Shown: piece after piece, positions 46,301 through 55,066 of the stretch
Numbering within the stretch: position 1 is the first letter of the stretch
How the letters are laid out: every line of letters starts with the position of its first letter
Assembly (NCBI RefSeq): GCF_003634585.1
Contig: NZ_RBLG01000006.1
Span: forward strand, 21,743 to 85,742
Origin: Gillisia mitskevichiae
GTDB lineage: Bacteria > Bacteroidota > Bacteroidia > Flavobacteriales > Flavobacteriaceae
Direction: 5' to 3'
DNA: 64,000 bases
Notes under the pieces: model-generated
What the model saw: the letters and a program-made list of their open reading frames with translations, nothing else
Database searches by the model: none
What the model was told of the DNA's origin: nothing
Made by a program: the position numbers and the translations under genes

Positions 46301-47350
46301 ATGAAAAGAATATTATTAATTTTAACCATAACAACACTTATTGGCTGCAAATCTGTAAATTCTCCAACTATCTCAGATGATAAAATAGAAGGAGTTGCTT
46401 CTTTTAAAGGTCAGCAGGTTACAGGATTAAGCATAAGTGATCAAGGAAGAATCTTTGTTAATTTTCCGCGATGGAGAAAAGCAGTGGTTAATTCAGTAGT
46501 AGAAATAGATAAAAATGGAATTTCTCATGCCTTTCCAGATAAAAATTGGAATTCCTGGGAAATCGGCCAAGCGCAGAAGGACCTAGTATTTATAGCGGTA
46601 CAATCTGTAATTGCATCTGAAGATGAATTATATGTGCTGGATACCCGTAACCCGCTTTTTAAAGGCGTTTTGGATAACCCAAGAGTATTTGTATTCGATC
46701 TAGAAACTCAAATCCTTAAACGAACTTATATTTTCCAGGAGGATAGTTTCCATCAGGATTCCTATATAAATGATCTGCGAATAGATAAGAAAAAAGGAAA
46801 AGCTTATTTCACAGATTCCGGACATGCAGGATTGGTGGTCTTAGATCTGGTTGATGGCACGACCAAAAGAGTATTGGATAACCACTACTCTACCCTGGCA
46901 GAAAAGGATTATTTAATCATTAAAGGTAATAAGTGGAACAACACCGTACATTCTGATGGTATTGCGCTTGACTTGGAGAACGATCAGCTGTATTATCATT
47001 CCCTAACTGGATATAATCTATATGCTATCCCAACTGATGTGTTGATTAATGGCACCCAAGAAGATATTCAGAAAGAGGTGAAATTAATTAAGAAAACCCC
47101 TGCTCCAGATGGAATGCTCTTCGATTCAAAAGGTAATCTATATTTTGCAGATCTGGAAAATCAAAAAATAATGAAATTAAATATCTCCTCTGGAAAAATG
47201 AACACGTTTGCAGAAGGAGAAAAGATTAAATGGGCAGATACCTTCAGTATTTATAAAAATGCGCTCTATTATACCAATTCCCGAATTAATGAGATAAATG
47301 GCCCCATCACAGATATGGAGTTTAGTATCAATAAAATAATACTTAATTAG
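46301..47350 (+). CDS. Major royal jelly/yellow-like protein (dopachrome tautomerase-related)
   Basis: A 349-residue lipoprotein (lipobox LIGC, Cys16) with a beta-propeller of the MRJP/Yellow family: RIFVNFPRW, VIASEDELYVLDTRNP, YFTDSGHAGLVVLDL, SDGIALDLENDQLYYHSLTGYNLY (in outline) and YFADLEN. Bacterial members are called L-dopachrome tautomerase-related; activity is unproven. It lies upstream of a TetR gene, 155 bases apart, in the same direction. Confidence 0.85.
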   Translation: MKRILLILTITTLIGCKSVNSPTISDDKIEGVASFKGQQVTGLSISDQGRIFVNFPRWRKAVVNSVVEIDKNGISHAFPDKNWNSWEIGQAQKDLVFIAVQSVIASEDELYVLDTRNPLFKGVLDNPRVFVFDLETQILKRTYIFQEDSFHQDSYINDLRIDKKKGKAYFTDSGHAGLVVLDLVDGTTKRVLDNHYSTLAEKDYLIIKGNKWNNTVHSDGIALDLENDQLYYHSLTGYNLYAIPTDVLINGTQEDIQKEVKLIKKTPAPDGMLFDSKGNLYFADLENQKIMKLNISSGKMNTFAEGEKIKWADTFSIYKNALYYTNSRINEINGPITDMEFSINKIILN

Positions 47351-47457
47351 TTGAACCAACTAAATGATTCTAACATATAAAATTACCTCTCGCTTCAGAT
47401 TTTAGCAAAGCTTTAATATGCAAGGTTAAAAAAAACCTAAACCTAATTTTAAAAATG

Positions 47458-47471
47458 AATGAACGTTCATT
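47458..47471. promoter_or_regulatory. Candidate operator of the TetR gene
   Basis: A perfect 14-bp palindrome AATGAACGTTCATT, the TGAACGTTCA type often bound by TetR regulators. It lies between where -33 and -7 should be, 6 bases before the -7 box at 47478. Confidence 0.75.
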
Positions 47472-47477
47472 TTTATA

Positions 47478-47485
47478 TATTTTTG
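47478..47485 (+). promoter_or_regulatory. Promoter -7 box of the TetR/oxidoreductase operon
   Basis: TATTTTTG fits TAnnTTTG, 20 bases before the TetR start codon. Confidence 0.6.
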
Positions 47486-47505
47486 CATCAGAATCATAAA
47501 GAAAT

Positions 47506-48084
47506 ATGAGCGCAGTTTCAAAAAGTCAGAAAAAAAGAGAAGCATTGGTAAGGGCTACCATAAAACTTGTAAATAACAATGGTTTTCATGCTGCCCCTAT
47601 GTCTAGGATCGCTAAAATGGCAGAAGTTTCTCCTGGTACCATCTACCTCTATTTCGAAAATAAGCAGGACTTAGTGAATCAGGTTTATATTGAAGTAAAA
47701 GCTTCATTTACAAATTTTGCATTTAAAGATTATGAGGAACACTTATCTGTAGAAAAAGGTTTTGAAATGATTTGGAAGAACATTGCAGAATTCAAATTGA
47801 AAGATATGGAAGAAGCGATGTTTCTATCTCAATGCGATAATACTCCAATGATAGATGAAGCTAGCAGAAAAGAAGGTTTAAAACATTTGCAGCCATTATT
47901 GGATCTCTGGATACGTGGGCAGAATGAAGGGATTATTAAAAATGTTTCCCCTTATATGTTATATGCATTCAGCATCTACCCAATGGCTTTTTTAATGAAT
48001 GTGCAACAGCGTGAGCTTTATGAATTATCATCTAAGCATATAGATGAAGCCTTTAAGATGGCATGGAATAGTATTAAAATTTAA
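47506..48084 (+). CDS. TetR/AcrR-family regulator
   Basis: A 192-residue regulator: HTH at about residues 9-55 (IKLVNNNGFHAAPMSRIAKMAEVSPGTIYLYFENKQDLV, shown only by this outline), followed by an all-helical ligand domain. The palindrome just upstream suggests autoregulation. The next gene, a quinone/enone reductase 13 bases downstream, and the DJ-1-like gene after it are the likely regulon. Confidence 0.9.
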   Translation: MSAVSKSQKKREALVRATIKLVNNNGFHAAPMSRIAKMAEVSPGTIYLYFENKQDLVNQVYIEVKASFTNFAFKDYEEHLSVEKGFEMIWKNIAEFKLKDMEEAMFLSQCDNTPMIDEASRKEGLKHLQPLLDLWIRGQNEGIIKNVSPYMLYAFSIYPMAFLMNVQQRELYELSSKHIDEAFKMAWNSIKI

Positions 48085-48097
48085 ATAAAATAAAATT

Positions 48098-49099
48098 ATG
48101 AGCACGACTAAAACAATTAATTTAAAGCACAGACCAGCAGGAAAACCTGAGTTGACAGATTTTGACTTTACGACTTCTGAAGTTTCCGAATTACGAGAAG
48201 GAGAAGTTCTACTAAGATCTAAATATGTATCTGTAGATCCTTATTTGAGAGGAAGAATGAGCGATGCTCCATCTTATATACCCCCATTTGAATTAAACAA
48301 ACCAATTGCATCCGGGATTGTTGCCGAAGTACTGGAATCTAAGAACAGTAATTTTAGTAAAGGAGATTATGTTTCTGGAATGTTAGAGTGGAAAGAAACT
48401 CAAGTAGCAAATGGCGAAGGTCTTTTAAAAATAGACCAAGACAAAGCTCCTCTTTCTGCTTATTTAGGGATTTTGGGAATGACAGGTCTAACCGCTTATT
48501 TAGGACTAACGGAAATTGGGAAACCTAAAAAGGGTGAAACCCTAATTGTATCTGGTGCTGCCGGTGCTGTAGGAAGTGTAGTTGGACAAATTGGGAAAAT
48601 CCTTGGCCTACGAGTTGTGGGTATTGCCGGAACTGATGAAAAGGTAGAAATGCTGAAATCTGAATTCGGTTTTGATGAAGGTATTAATTACAACACTACC
48701 GAAAATATGACTGAAGCCATCGCAAAAGCATGTCCAGATGGTGTAGACGTATATTTTGACAATGTTGGGGGAGAGATCTCTGAGGCTGTTCTTTTTAATA
48801 TTAATAAGTTCTCAAGAACCATTAATTGTGGTGCAATCTCTGTATATAATGATACCGAACTTCCAAAAAGCATTAGCGTGCAACCTTTTTTAATAAAGAA
48901 AAGTTCTTCTATGCAAGGATTCGTGGTCTTCGATTATGTAGATAAACATCCAGCAGGAATCAAACAATTATCAGAATGGTTAAATCAAGATAAGCTTAGT
49001 TATTCTGAAACTATTGTAGAAGGTTTTGACAATATACCCCAAGCATTTTTAGATCTTTTCGATGGAAAAAACAAAGGAAAAATGGTTGTTAAGATTTAA
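48098..49099 (+). CDS. NADP-dependent enone/quinone oxidoreductase (MDR, PTGR type)
   Basis: A 333-residue zinc-free medium-chain reductase. The opening VSVDPYLRGRMSD and IASGIVAEVLES, the NADPH site SGAAGAVGSVVGQIGK and YFDNVGGEI are typical of the leukotriene B4 dehydrogenase/PTGR/CurA group, which reduces alpha,beta-unsaturated carbonyls. It lies in an operon behind the TetR gene. Confidence 0.9.
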   Translation: MSTTKTINLKHRPAGKPELTDFDFTTSEVSELREGEVLLRSKYVSVDPYLRGRMSDAPSYIPPFELNKPIASGIVAEVLESKNSNFSKGDYVSGMLEWKETQVANGEGLLKIDQDKAPLSAYLGILGMTGLTAYLGLTEIGKPKKGETLIVSGAAGAVGSVVGQIGKILGLRVVGIAGTDEKVEMLKSEFGFDEGINYNTTENMTEAIAKACPDGVDVYFDNVGGEISEAVLFNINKFSRTINCGAISVYNDTELPKSISVQPFLIKKSSSMQGFVVFDYVDKHPAGIKQLSEWLNQDKLSYSETIVEGFDNIPQAFLDLFDGKNKGKMVVKI

Positions 49100-49165
49100 C
49101 AATAAAGAATGGCATTACAAGTGAGTGCTCCTATTCTAATAATTAATAATAAAAATAGAACCTAA

Positions 49166-49942
49166 ATGAAATTTAAACATATAATAGTACTGGCTTTAAG
49201 TTTAAGCACTTTAACAGCAAACAGCCAGAATAATAAAAATAACGATCAGCAGAATAAAGATCAAAAGAAGGTTTTGTTCGTTCTAACCTCTCATGACGAG
49301 TTGGGAGATACCGGCGAAAAAACGGGATTTTGGGTAGAAGAGTTTGCTGCACCCTATTATAATTTACTTGATAAGGGAGTTAAAATAACTATAGCTTCTC
49401 CTAAAGGAGGGAAAGCTCCTATAGATCCTAGAAGTAAAGCAGATGCAAGTCAAACTGAAGCTACCAAGCGTTATAATAATGATAAGGCAGCTCAGAACCT
49501 TATTAATACAACAGTGAAACTTGAAAGTATAAAAGCTGAAGATTTTGATGCCGTATTTTATCCGGGAGGTCATGGACCACTTTGGGATCTTGCTGAAAGT
49601 AAAACTTCCATCGCATTGATCGAGACTTTTAATGAGCAGAAAAAACCGGTCGCTTTTGTATGTCATGCTCCTGGAGTTTTGAAGGATGTGAAAAATGAAA
49701 AAGGTGAGCCCTTTGTAAAAGGAAAGAACGTTACAGGTTTTACAAATACTGAAGAAGAGGCGGTACAATTAACCAAGGTTGTTCCATTCTTAGTAGAAGA
49801 TATTCTAAAGGAAAATGGAGGGATTTATACCAAGGCAGCTAATTGGAATGTACATGTAGTTAAGGATGGGAATTTAATTACCGGACAAAATCCGGCATCT
49901 TCTAATAAAGTAGCAGAAACCTTGTTCGAGTCACTTAAATAG
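49166..49942 (+). CDS. DJ-1/PfpI (Hsp31-like) protein, secreted
   Basis: A 258-residue protein with a signal peptide (about residues 1-20, ending TANSQ) and a type 1 glutamine amidotransferase-like domain. The nucleophile C166 lies in FVCHAPG, with E59 in the usual acidic position and GGHGPLWDL around the oxyanion loop. The family contains Hsp31-type glyoxalase III and chaperones. A signal peptide is unusual for Hsp31 proteins, and suggests a periplasmic role against reactive aldehydes. A terminator follows. Confidence 0.85.
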   Translation: MKFKHIIVLALSLSTLTANSQNNKNNDQQNKDQKKVLFVLTSHDELGDTGEKTGFWVEEFAAPYYNLLDKGVKITIASPKGGKAPIDPRSKADASQTEATKRYNNDKAAQNLINTTVKLESIKAEDFDAVFYPGGHGPLWDLAESKTSIALIETFNEQKKPVAFVCHAPGVLKDVKNEKGEPFVKGKNVTGFTNTEEEAVQLTKVVPFLVEDILKENGGIYTKAANWNVHVVKDGNLITGQNPASSNKVAETLFESLK

Positions 49943-49962
49943 ATAGCACGCACTCATATTTT

Positions 49963-49994
49963 AAAGCCTGTAACTCTGGAGTTACAGGCTTTTT
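49963..49994 (+). terminator. Terminator after the DJ-1-like gene
   Basis: AAAGCCTGTAACTC pairs with GAGTTACAGGCTTT, followed by a T-run. Confidence 0.9.
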
Positions 49995-50185
49995 CTATTA
50001 GTATATAAATGAAAAATAGACATGTTAAAAAAGGAGGAACTTGTTGAATGAAAAACTCTCATTTCAAATAAGGCTATGTCCTTAAATACCATTTCTCTGC
50101 TGACAATAATGCTGAGCCATGATAAAAAAATTAAAATTACTTTAAAACATTTCTACATATCGGTAATTATAGATATATTAGCTGA

Positions 50186-50488
50186 ATGAATATTAAAACA
50201 GCCACGGAAATAGGTAAATGTTTATCTAACCAAACCAGAGTTCAAATTATGGAATGGTTAAAAAAACCTGAAAAGAACTTTCCTCCACACGAATCATTGA
50301 AACACTTTAATGATGGGGTTTGTGTAACTTATATTCATGAAAAAGCAGGATTATCCCAGTCCACTATCTCCAGCTACTTAACTAATATGGAAAAATGTGG
50401 TCTTTTAATATTAACAAGACATGGAAAGTGGTCTTATCTAAAAAGGAATGAAAAAGTGATCAAAGAATATACTGACTTTATAACCTAA
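50186..50488 (+). CDS. ArsR-type winged-helix regulator
   Basis: A 100-residue regulator: EIGKCLSNQTRVQIMEWLKKPEKNF (in outline) and the DNA-binding helix AGLSQSTISSYLTNMEKCGLL, followed by a wing. No metal-binding Cys pair of the ArsR kind is evident. The octamer ACATATCG occurs shortly before this gene (50155) and again before the next (50512), which suggests it binds there and controls the small cluster 50186-51425. Confidence 0.85.
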   Translation: MNIKTATEIGKCLSNQTRVQIMEWLKKPEKNFPPHESLKHFNDGVCVTYIHEKAGLSQSTISSYLTNMEKCGLLILTRHGKWSYLKRNEKVIKEYTDFIT

Positions 50489-50541
50489 TTCATAAAAAAA
50501 AAATTATAAAAACATATCGACATATTCCAATATAACAAACT

Positions 50542-50811
50542 ATGAATACCTTAATAGATATTTTAGGATGGTCCGGTTCGGGGTTTATAATCCTTGGTTA
50601 TGCCCTTACCCTTATCGAAAATAAAAAGTACTTGGAGTATGGAAAATATCTCAATCTATTCGGGGGACTTTTAATAGCAATAAACTGCTATTACTACAAT
50701 GCAATCCCACCATTTGTAACTAATTTGTTATGGAGTATTATAGCCACCCTGACTATTTATAAGAATAGAAAAAAGAAAATTAATTGTAGCAAAACTCAAT
50801 GTTTAACTTAA
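50542..50811 (+). CDS. Small CBU_0592-like membrane protein
   Basis: An 89-residue protein with three hydrophobic segments (about 5-22, 37-55, 58-74): GWSGSGFIILGYALTLIENK and YLNLFGGLLIAINCYYY. The pattern fits the CBU_0592-like family of small membrane proteins, function unknown. It lies between the ArsR-like regulator and a short-chain dehydrogenase in one direction. Confidence 0.65.
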   Translation: MNTLIDILGWSGSGFIILGYALTLIENKKYLEYGKYLNLFGGLLIAINCYYYNAIPPFVTNLLWSIIATLTIYKNRKKKINCSKTQCLT

Positions 50812-50822
50812 AAATAAATAGA

Positions 50823-51425
50823 ATGAAAATTTTGATTATAGGAGGAAATGGAACTATTGGAAAAACAGTAGTTTCACATTTTAAAGAGAATAACGAAGTT
50901 ATAATTGCAGGTCGGAGTAAAGGCGATGTAAATGTTGATATTTCCGACAGTAATTCGATAAAAACAATGTTTGAAAACACAGGGAAAGTAGATGCCATTA
51001 TTTGCATAGCTGGAGAAGCGAAGTGGGACTTTTTCAACAAATTAACTGAGGAGGATTACTATATCGGATTGAAAAGTAAACTTATGGGGCAAGTAAACCT
51101 TGTACGGATTGGTCAAAATTACCTGAACCCAAATGGTTCTGTAACGCTTACCACTGGGGTTCTAGCTTATGATCCTGTTGTTCAAACCACAAGTGCAGCA
51201 ATGGTTAATGGAGGAATTCATAGTTTCGTAAAAGCAGTTGCATTAGAATTAGAAAATGGGATTCGGGTGAATGTAGTTTCTTCTGATATGGTAGAGGATG
51301 CTTACGAAAAATATAAGGACATTTTTCCAGGTCACAATCCAGTGCCAATGTACAAAGTGATCAACGGATATGTACGAAGTGTAAAAGGGAAAGGAAACGG
51401 TGAAGTCATTAAAATATCCAATTAA
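50823..51425 (+). CDS. Short-chain dehydrogenase/reductase
   Basis: A 200-residue SDR protein with the nucleotide motif GGNGTIGKTV at residues 7-16 and an IICIAGEAKWD segment in the position of NNAG. The catalytic Tyr-xxx-Lys is replaced: GVLAYDPVVQTTSAAMVNGGIH carries no YxxxK. This short variant, with a truncated active site, is a known subgroup; activity is uncertain. The frame is open to 50799, but the ATG at 50823 gives the right N-terminus. Confidence 0.85.
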   Translation: MKILIIGGNGTIGKTVVSHFKENNEVIIAGRSKGDVNVDISDSNSIKTMFENTGKVDAIICIAGEAKWDFFNKLTEEDYYIGLKSKLMGQVNLVRIGQNYLNPNGSVTLTTGVLAYDPVVQTTSAAMVNGGIHSFVKAVALELENGIRVNVVSSDMVEDAYEKYKDIFPGHNPVPMYKVINGYVRSVKGKGNGEVIKISN

Positions 51426-51607
51426 AAGTATCCAATCTTCATAATAGCAATTCAAAAGAAATTGGATGAAAAACTATATTTTTGATCTTAATTAATAGAC
51501 CACTTGGCAATTGGAATTAGTTATTATGTTGTTATCCAAAAAGGCTGTTATTCCAAACTAAAAGCAAGACCATTAATTGATCTTAAATATTAAGAAACAT
51601 ACTATAA

Positions 51608-51934
51608 ATGAATTGGATTTTATTGATCGTCGCAGGACTATTTGAAGTGGCATTTGCTGCCTGCCTTGGAAAAGCCAAAGAAGCCACAGGAATTGAGACA
51701 ACCTATTGGTACATTGGCTTTTTAGTATGTTTATCTATAAGTATGCTTTTGCTGGTTAAAGTCACCCAAGAATTACCAATAGGAACTGCGTATGCCGTAT
51801 GGACGGGAATTGGCGCTGTTGGAACTGTATTAGTTGGCATCTTTATTTTTAAGGAGCCAGCTACCTTTTGGAGGTTATTTTTTCTAATGACCTTAATTGC
51901 ATCTATAGTTGGTTTAAAGTTTGTCTCTAATTAA
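51608..51934 (+). CDS. SMR-family multidrug/guanidinium exporter
   Basis: A 108-residue protein with four helices and SMR hallmarks: LIVAGLFEVAFAACLGKAKE (in outline) with the essential Glu13, PIGTAYAVWTGIGAVGT and the closing WRLFFLMTLIASIVGLKF (in outline). The A-C-L-G-K sequence after the Glu is closer to the SugE/Gdx (guanidinium) branch than to EmrE. A long hairpin terminator follows. Confidence 0.9.
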   Translation: MNWILLIVAGLFEVAFAACLGKAKEATGIETTYWYIGFLVCLSISMLLLVKVTQELPIGTAYAVWTGIGAVGTVLVGIFIFKEPATFWRLFFLMTLIASIVGLKFVSN

Positions 51935-51944
51935 TTATCGGCAT

Positions 51945-51996
51945 TTTATTTCAGAATAAGTGTAATAATAATCTTTCTTATTCTGAAATAAAAAAG
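51945..51996. terminator. Terminator after the SMR gene
   Basis: TTTATTTCAGAATAAG and CTTATTCTGAAATAAA form a 16-bp perfect stem with A/T tails on both sides. Confidence 0.85.
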
Positions 51997-52077
51997 TGCT
52001 GTTTCAAAGCGTATTTAAATTTTACTAATAAATTAGGTACCATAGAAATTTGTTGTGATCTAGCTACTTATTAATTC

Positions 52078-52668
52078 TTATGTGAAATTTTCCTTAAGAA
52101 ATATATCAAAATTTTTAAGCTCAAAGGGCACATCTGCATTTTTCTCCATATCATAAAAATGCATAGTTGATAATGGACTCATACCTACAAAAGCGTTCAT
52201 TCTATGAAATCCATACATAGTTCCTTCATCCACACTTTTCTGATCAAAAAATTCATCTTCTAATTCAAAAGCTTGCCTTGGAGCATTCCAACTTGTTGTA
52301 AGTACATATTTTTTTCCTTTAAGCTCGCCTCCAGTGCCATAATTTATAGCAGGATTAATTCTACTTCTTCCATCACTATTATAAATCCCATTTTGATGAC
52401 CTTCAGTAAAAACTTCATCTATATATTTTTTAAAACCATGAGGAAGTTGAAACCACCATATTGGAGTATGATAAATAACAATATCTGCCCACTTAAATTT
52501 TTCGACTTCTTCCTTTTTATCATAATCATTTCCCACCTGTGTGGTTTTAACAGAGTATGCATCTAAGGATTCAAAATATGATTTAGAATTTAAAAATAAG
52601 GTTTCATTAAATCTACCTGAAGAATGTGCAAATGGATGACTTCCATTAATTATAAATATGTTTGTCAT
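52078..52668 (-). CDS. MdaB/KefF-like NAD(P)H quinone oxidoreductase
   Basis: A 196-residue flavodoxin-fold enzyme: FIINGSHPFAHSSGRFNETL at the FMN site, ADIVIYHTPIWWFQLPHGFKKYIDEVF (in outline) and the SWNAPRQAF segment typical of MdaB (modulator of drug activity). It reduces quinones by two electrons. It is divergent from a LysR regulator, which probably controls it. Confidence 0.88.
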   Translation of the reverse strand: MTNIFIINGSHPFAHSSGRFNETLFLNSKSYFESLDAYSVKTTQVGNDYDKKEEVEKFKWADIVIYHTPIWWFQLPHGFKKYIDEVFTEGHQNGIYNSDGRSRINPAINYGTGGELKGKKYVLTTSWNAPRQAFELEDEFFDQKSVDEGTMYGFHRMNAFVGMSPLSTMHFYDMEKNADVPFELKNFDIFLKENFT

Positions 52669-52706
52669 AATAAAATTTTTAATTAAAGCACAAATTTATG
52701 TCACAT

Positions 52707-52742
52707 ATAACTATCATAAAAATAGTATAAGTTATACCTTTG
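52707..52742. promoter_or_regulatory. Divergent mdaB/LysR control region
   Basis: ATAACTAT (52707-52714), ATAGT (52722-52726) and AGTTAT (52730-52735) form nested inverted repeats. TACCTTTG at 52735-52742 is the -7 box of the LysR gene, and TAAATTTG on the minus strand at 52692-52699 would serve the reductase. Confidence 0.55.
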
Positions 52743-52760
52743 CATCATAATTATAATACT

Positions 52761-53663
52761 ATGGTCAATCTAGAATGGTATCGAAGTTTTAAAGCGATCT
52801 ATGAAAACAAAACCTTAACCAAAGCTGCTGTTGTTCTTTATACTTCGCAACCGGGAGTTAGCTTACATTTAAATTCATTAGAAGCTTATATTGGTAAAAA
52901 GCTATTTGAAAGAACATCAAGGAGAATGGTTCCTACTGAAGATGGGAAACAATTATATGCCTATATTATTGACGCAATTGAAAAACTCGAAAATGCAGAG
53001 CAGCATTTCAAAAAAACTTCTAAGAAAAATATTCCGTCATTGAATATTGGAATGTGTACAGAAACCTTTCAAGCAATAGTAGAACCAGAAGTTCCCAGTT
53101 TACCATTTAATCTTATTGCAAAATTTGGTGATCATTCAGATTTAATAAAAGATCTTAATAATGGAATTCTAGATCTAGTTATAACTCCTAAACAAAAAGA
53201 TCCAAAAAAAACTCAAATCCGCTATGAACCCTTCACAAAAGAAAAAATCATTCTTGTTGCTGGTAGTAAAACCAATCTAGATATCATTAATAAATATTTA
53301 AAATTTGAACAATGGAGCGATTTAGAAAAAATATTAAAGGATAATATTTGGTATAGTGCTTCAAATGAAATGGATCACTTTAGAGGGTTTTGGTTTGAAA
53401 ATTTTAAAAAAAGACTGGACTTTAAACCCAATTACATTCTTCCTAGCATTAGTTCAATTATACGTTGTCTAAAAAATAACACAGGATTTGCAACAATTCC
53501 AGACTTTCTAGCCCAATCGGCTATAGACGCCGGAGAATTAAAACTAGTTTGGGAGGGTAAAGTTATAACAGAAAACACCTTATATTTTGCAACGAGAGAT
53601 GATCTTAAACTTAAGAAAGAGATCGAGGTAATAAAAAATATCTTTAAAAATAAGATGTCATAA
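52761..53663 (+). CDS. LysR-family regulator
   Basis: A 300-residue regulator: the HTH at residues 1-60 (LEWYRSFKAIYENKTLTKAAVVL then SQPGVSLHLNSLEAYIGKKLFERTSRR, in outline) and a periplasmic-binding-protein-like effector domain (about 95-300). The ATG at 52761 is correct; a longer TTG frame overlaps the promoter. It is divergent from the quinone reductase gene, which is its probable target. Confidence 0.88.
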   Translation: MVNLEWYRSFKAIYENKTLTKAAVVLYTSQPGVSLHLNSLEAYIGKKLFERTSRRMVPTEDGKQLYAYIIDAIEKLENAEQHFKKTSKKNIPSLNIGMCTETFQAIVEPEVPSLPFNLIAKFGDHSDLIKDLNNGILDLVITPKQKDPKKTQIRYEPFTKEKIILVAGSKTNLDIINKYLKFEQWSDLEKILKDNIWYSASNEMDHFRGFWFENFKKRLDFKPNYILPSISSIIRCLKNNTGFATIPDFLAQSAIDAGELKLVWEGKVITENTLYFATRDDLKLKKEIEVIKNIFKNKMS

Positions 53664-53696
53664 GAGAACAGAATTCTAGGATAAAATTCCTTGTTA

Positions 53697-53783
53697 AGAA
53701 TATTAATTGAAAAGCGTTTTTACCAAAACCAAGGTGCAAATATCCCTACTCTACCTATTTGTATTATTAAGGCTAATCCTTGG
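53697..53783 (+). repeat. Solitary degraded attC-like repeat R
   Basis: Very worn: AATTGAAAAGCG at the middle and AAATATCCCTACTCTACC, matching the GCGTCCCTACTCCACG block, then TTGTATTATTAAGGC. It lies upstream of the rightward histidine kinase gene. Confidence 0.4.
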
Positions 53784-53816
53784 CAGGAATAAAAAAATAG
53801 TTTTTTAATAATTTAA

Positions 53817-53824
53817 TATCTTTG
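53817..53824 (+). promoter_or_regulatory. Promoter -7 box of the histidine kinase gene
   Basis: TATCTTTG fits TAnnTTTG, 20 bases before the start codon. Confidence 0.55.
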
Positions 53825-53843
53825 GAAATATTAAAACATTTAG

Positions 53844-55055
53844 ATGTACAAAAATACTTTAAGTCCTGATCTTAATAATGATATAGAAAATATCGCCCAA
53901 ATTGGTGCAATTCCCTCTATATTAAATGTTATCTGTAGGACTACGGGAATGAAATTTTCTGCTATTGCCAGAGTTACAGAAGATAAATGGATCACTTGTA
54001 TGTCTCAAGATGAGATTAATTTTGGACTTAATACTGGCGATGAACTAGTACTAGAAACTACGATCTGTAACGAAATAAGACAGCATCATAGTCCGGTAAT
54101 TATTGAAAATGCAGTTGAGAGTGAAATTTTTTGCAATCATCCTACACCTGCTCATTATGGGTTTAAGAGTTATATTTCCTATCCTATTTTTAGAAAAGAT
54201 GGTAGATTTTTTGGAACTCTCTGCGCCATAGACCCAGAACCTGCGAAATTAGAAAATCAGGAAACAAAAGAGCTGTTCGAATTATATACGCAACTTATTT
54301 CTTTTCACTTAGATGCCATCGAGGAAATTAAAGAGCTGAGTTCCAATTTAAAGGAAGAAAGACAAATTGCAGAGTTAAGAGAAACTTTTATAGCAATATT
54401 AGGGCATGATCTAAGAAATCCTGTTGGAACAACTAGAATGTGTGCCGATATACTATTGCAATTAGAATTACCAGAATTAGCAAAACGTCAAGCTCGAACA
54501 ATTAAAGCAACTTCTTATAGAATGCAAGGTTTGATAGACAATTTATTAGATTTTGCAAAAGGACATTTAGGAGATGGAATTATATTAGAATTATCTGAGG
54601 ACAACAAAGCTTTGAAAAAAGCCTTAAATCAAGTGATCACTGAGATTAGAACTATAGATCCAGATCGAATAATTCAACTTAACATAAATCTTAAAGATTC
54701 TGTGATTTGTGACCATAATAGAATATGCCAGCTATATTCAAACTTATTAGGTAACGCAATTAAACATGGCACTTCTAATAAGCCTATAATTACAGAAGTA
54801 TCATCAATAAATGGACAATTCAATTTAATGGTTTCCAATTCTGGAGATAGAATTCCAGAAGATAAAATGATAAGTTTATTTAAACCATTCTTCACCACTA
54901 ACTCTGCTAATAATAAATCTGGATTAGGTTTAGGTTTGTACATCTCTTCGGAAATAGCAAAAGCTCATGGTGGAAATATGAATGTGAAATCTATTGAAGA
55001 TAATACAAAGTTCACCTTTAGCATGCCTAATAAAAAAGTGGTTAGTATTGTTTAA
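53844..55055 (+). CDS. GAF-domain sensor histidine kinase
   Basis: A 403-residue soluble histidine kinase. A GAF domain (about 20-160, ending YPIFRKDGRFFGTLCAIDP) is followed by a coiled linker, a HisKA region with H188 in ILGHDLRNPVGTT, and an ATPase domain with N-box LLGNAIKHG and G-box SGLGLGLYIS. The GAF lacks a membrane anchor, so a cytoplasmic signal is sensed. No response regulator gene is adjacent. The IS110 element begins only a few bases after its stop, so the natural 3' neighbour may have been displaced. Confidence 0.9.
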   Translation: MYKNTLSPDLNNDIENIAQIGAIPSILNVICRTTGMKFSAIARVTEDKWITCMSQDEINFGLNTGDELVLETTICNEIRQHHSPVIIENAVESEIFCNHPTPAHYGFKSYISYPIFRKDGRFFGTLCAIDPEPAKLENQETKELFELYTQLISFHLDAIEEIKELSSNLKEERQIAELRETFIAILGHDLRNPVGTTRMCADILLQLELPELAKRQARTIKATSYRMQGLIDNLLDFAKGHLGDGIILELSEDNKALKKALNQVITEIRTIDPDRIIQLNINLKDSVICDHNRICQLYSNLLGNAIKHGTSNKPIITEVSSINGQFNLMVSNSGDRIPEDKMISLFKPFFTTNSANNKSGLGLGLYISSEIAKAHGGNMNVKSIEDNTKFTFSMPNKKVVSIV

Positions 55056-55066
55056 ATTAATAAAGG

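Noticed and set aside
49364..49768. 134-codon minus-strand ORF opposite the DJ-1-like gene
   Set aside because: Antisense to a gene with an intact catalytic Cys motif and signal peptide; no independent support.
53844..55055. Histidine kinase as a bacteriophytochrome
   Set aside because: The single GAF domain lacks the PAS and PHY domains, and I see no bilin-binding Cys in the right setting.
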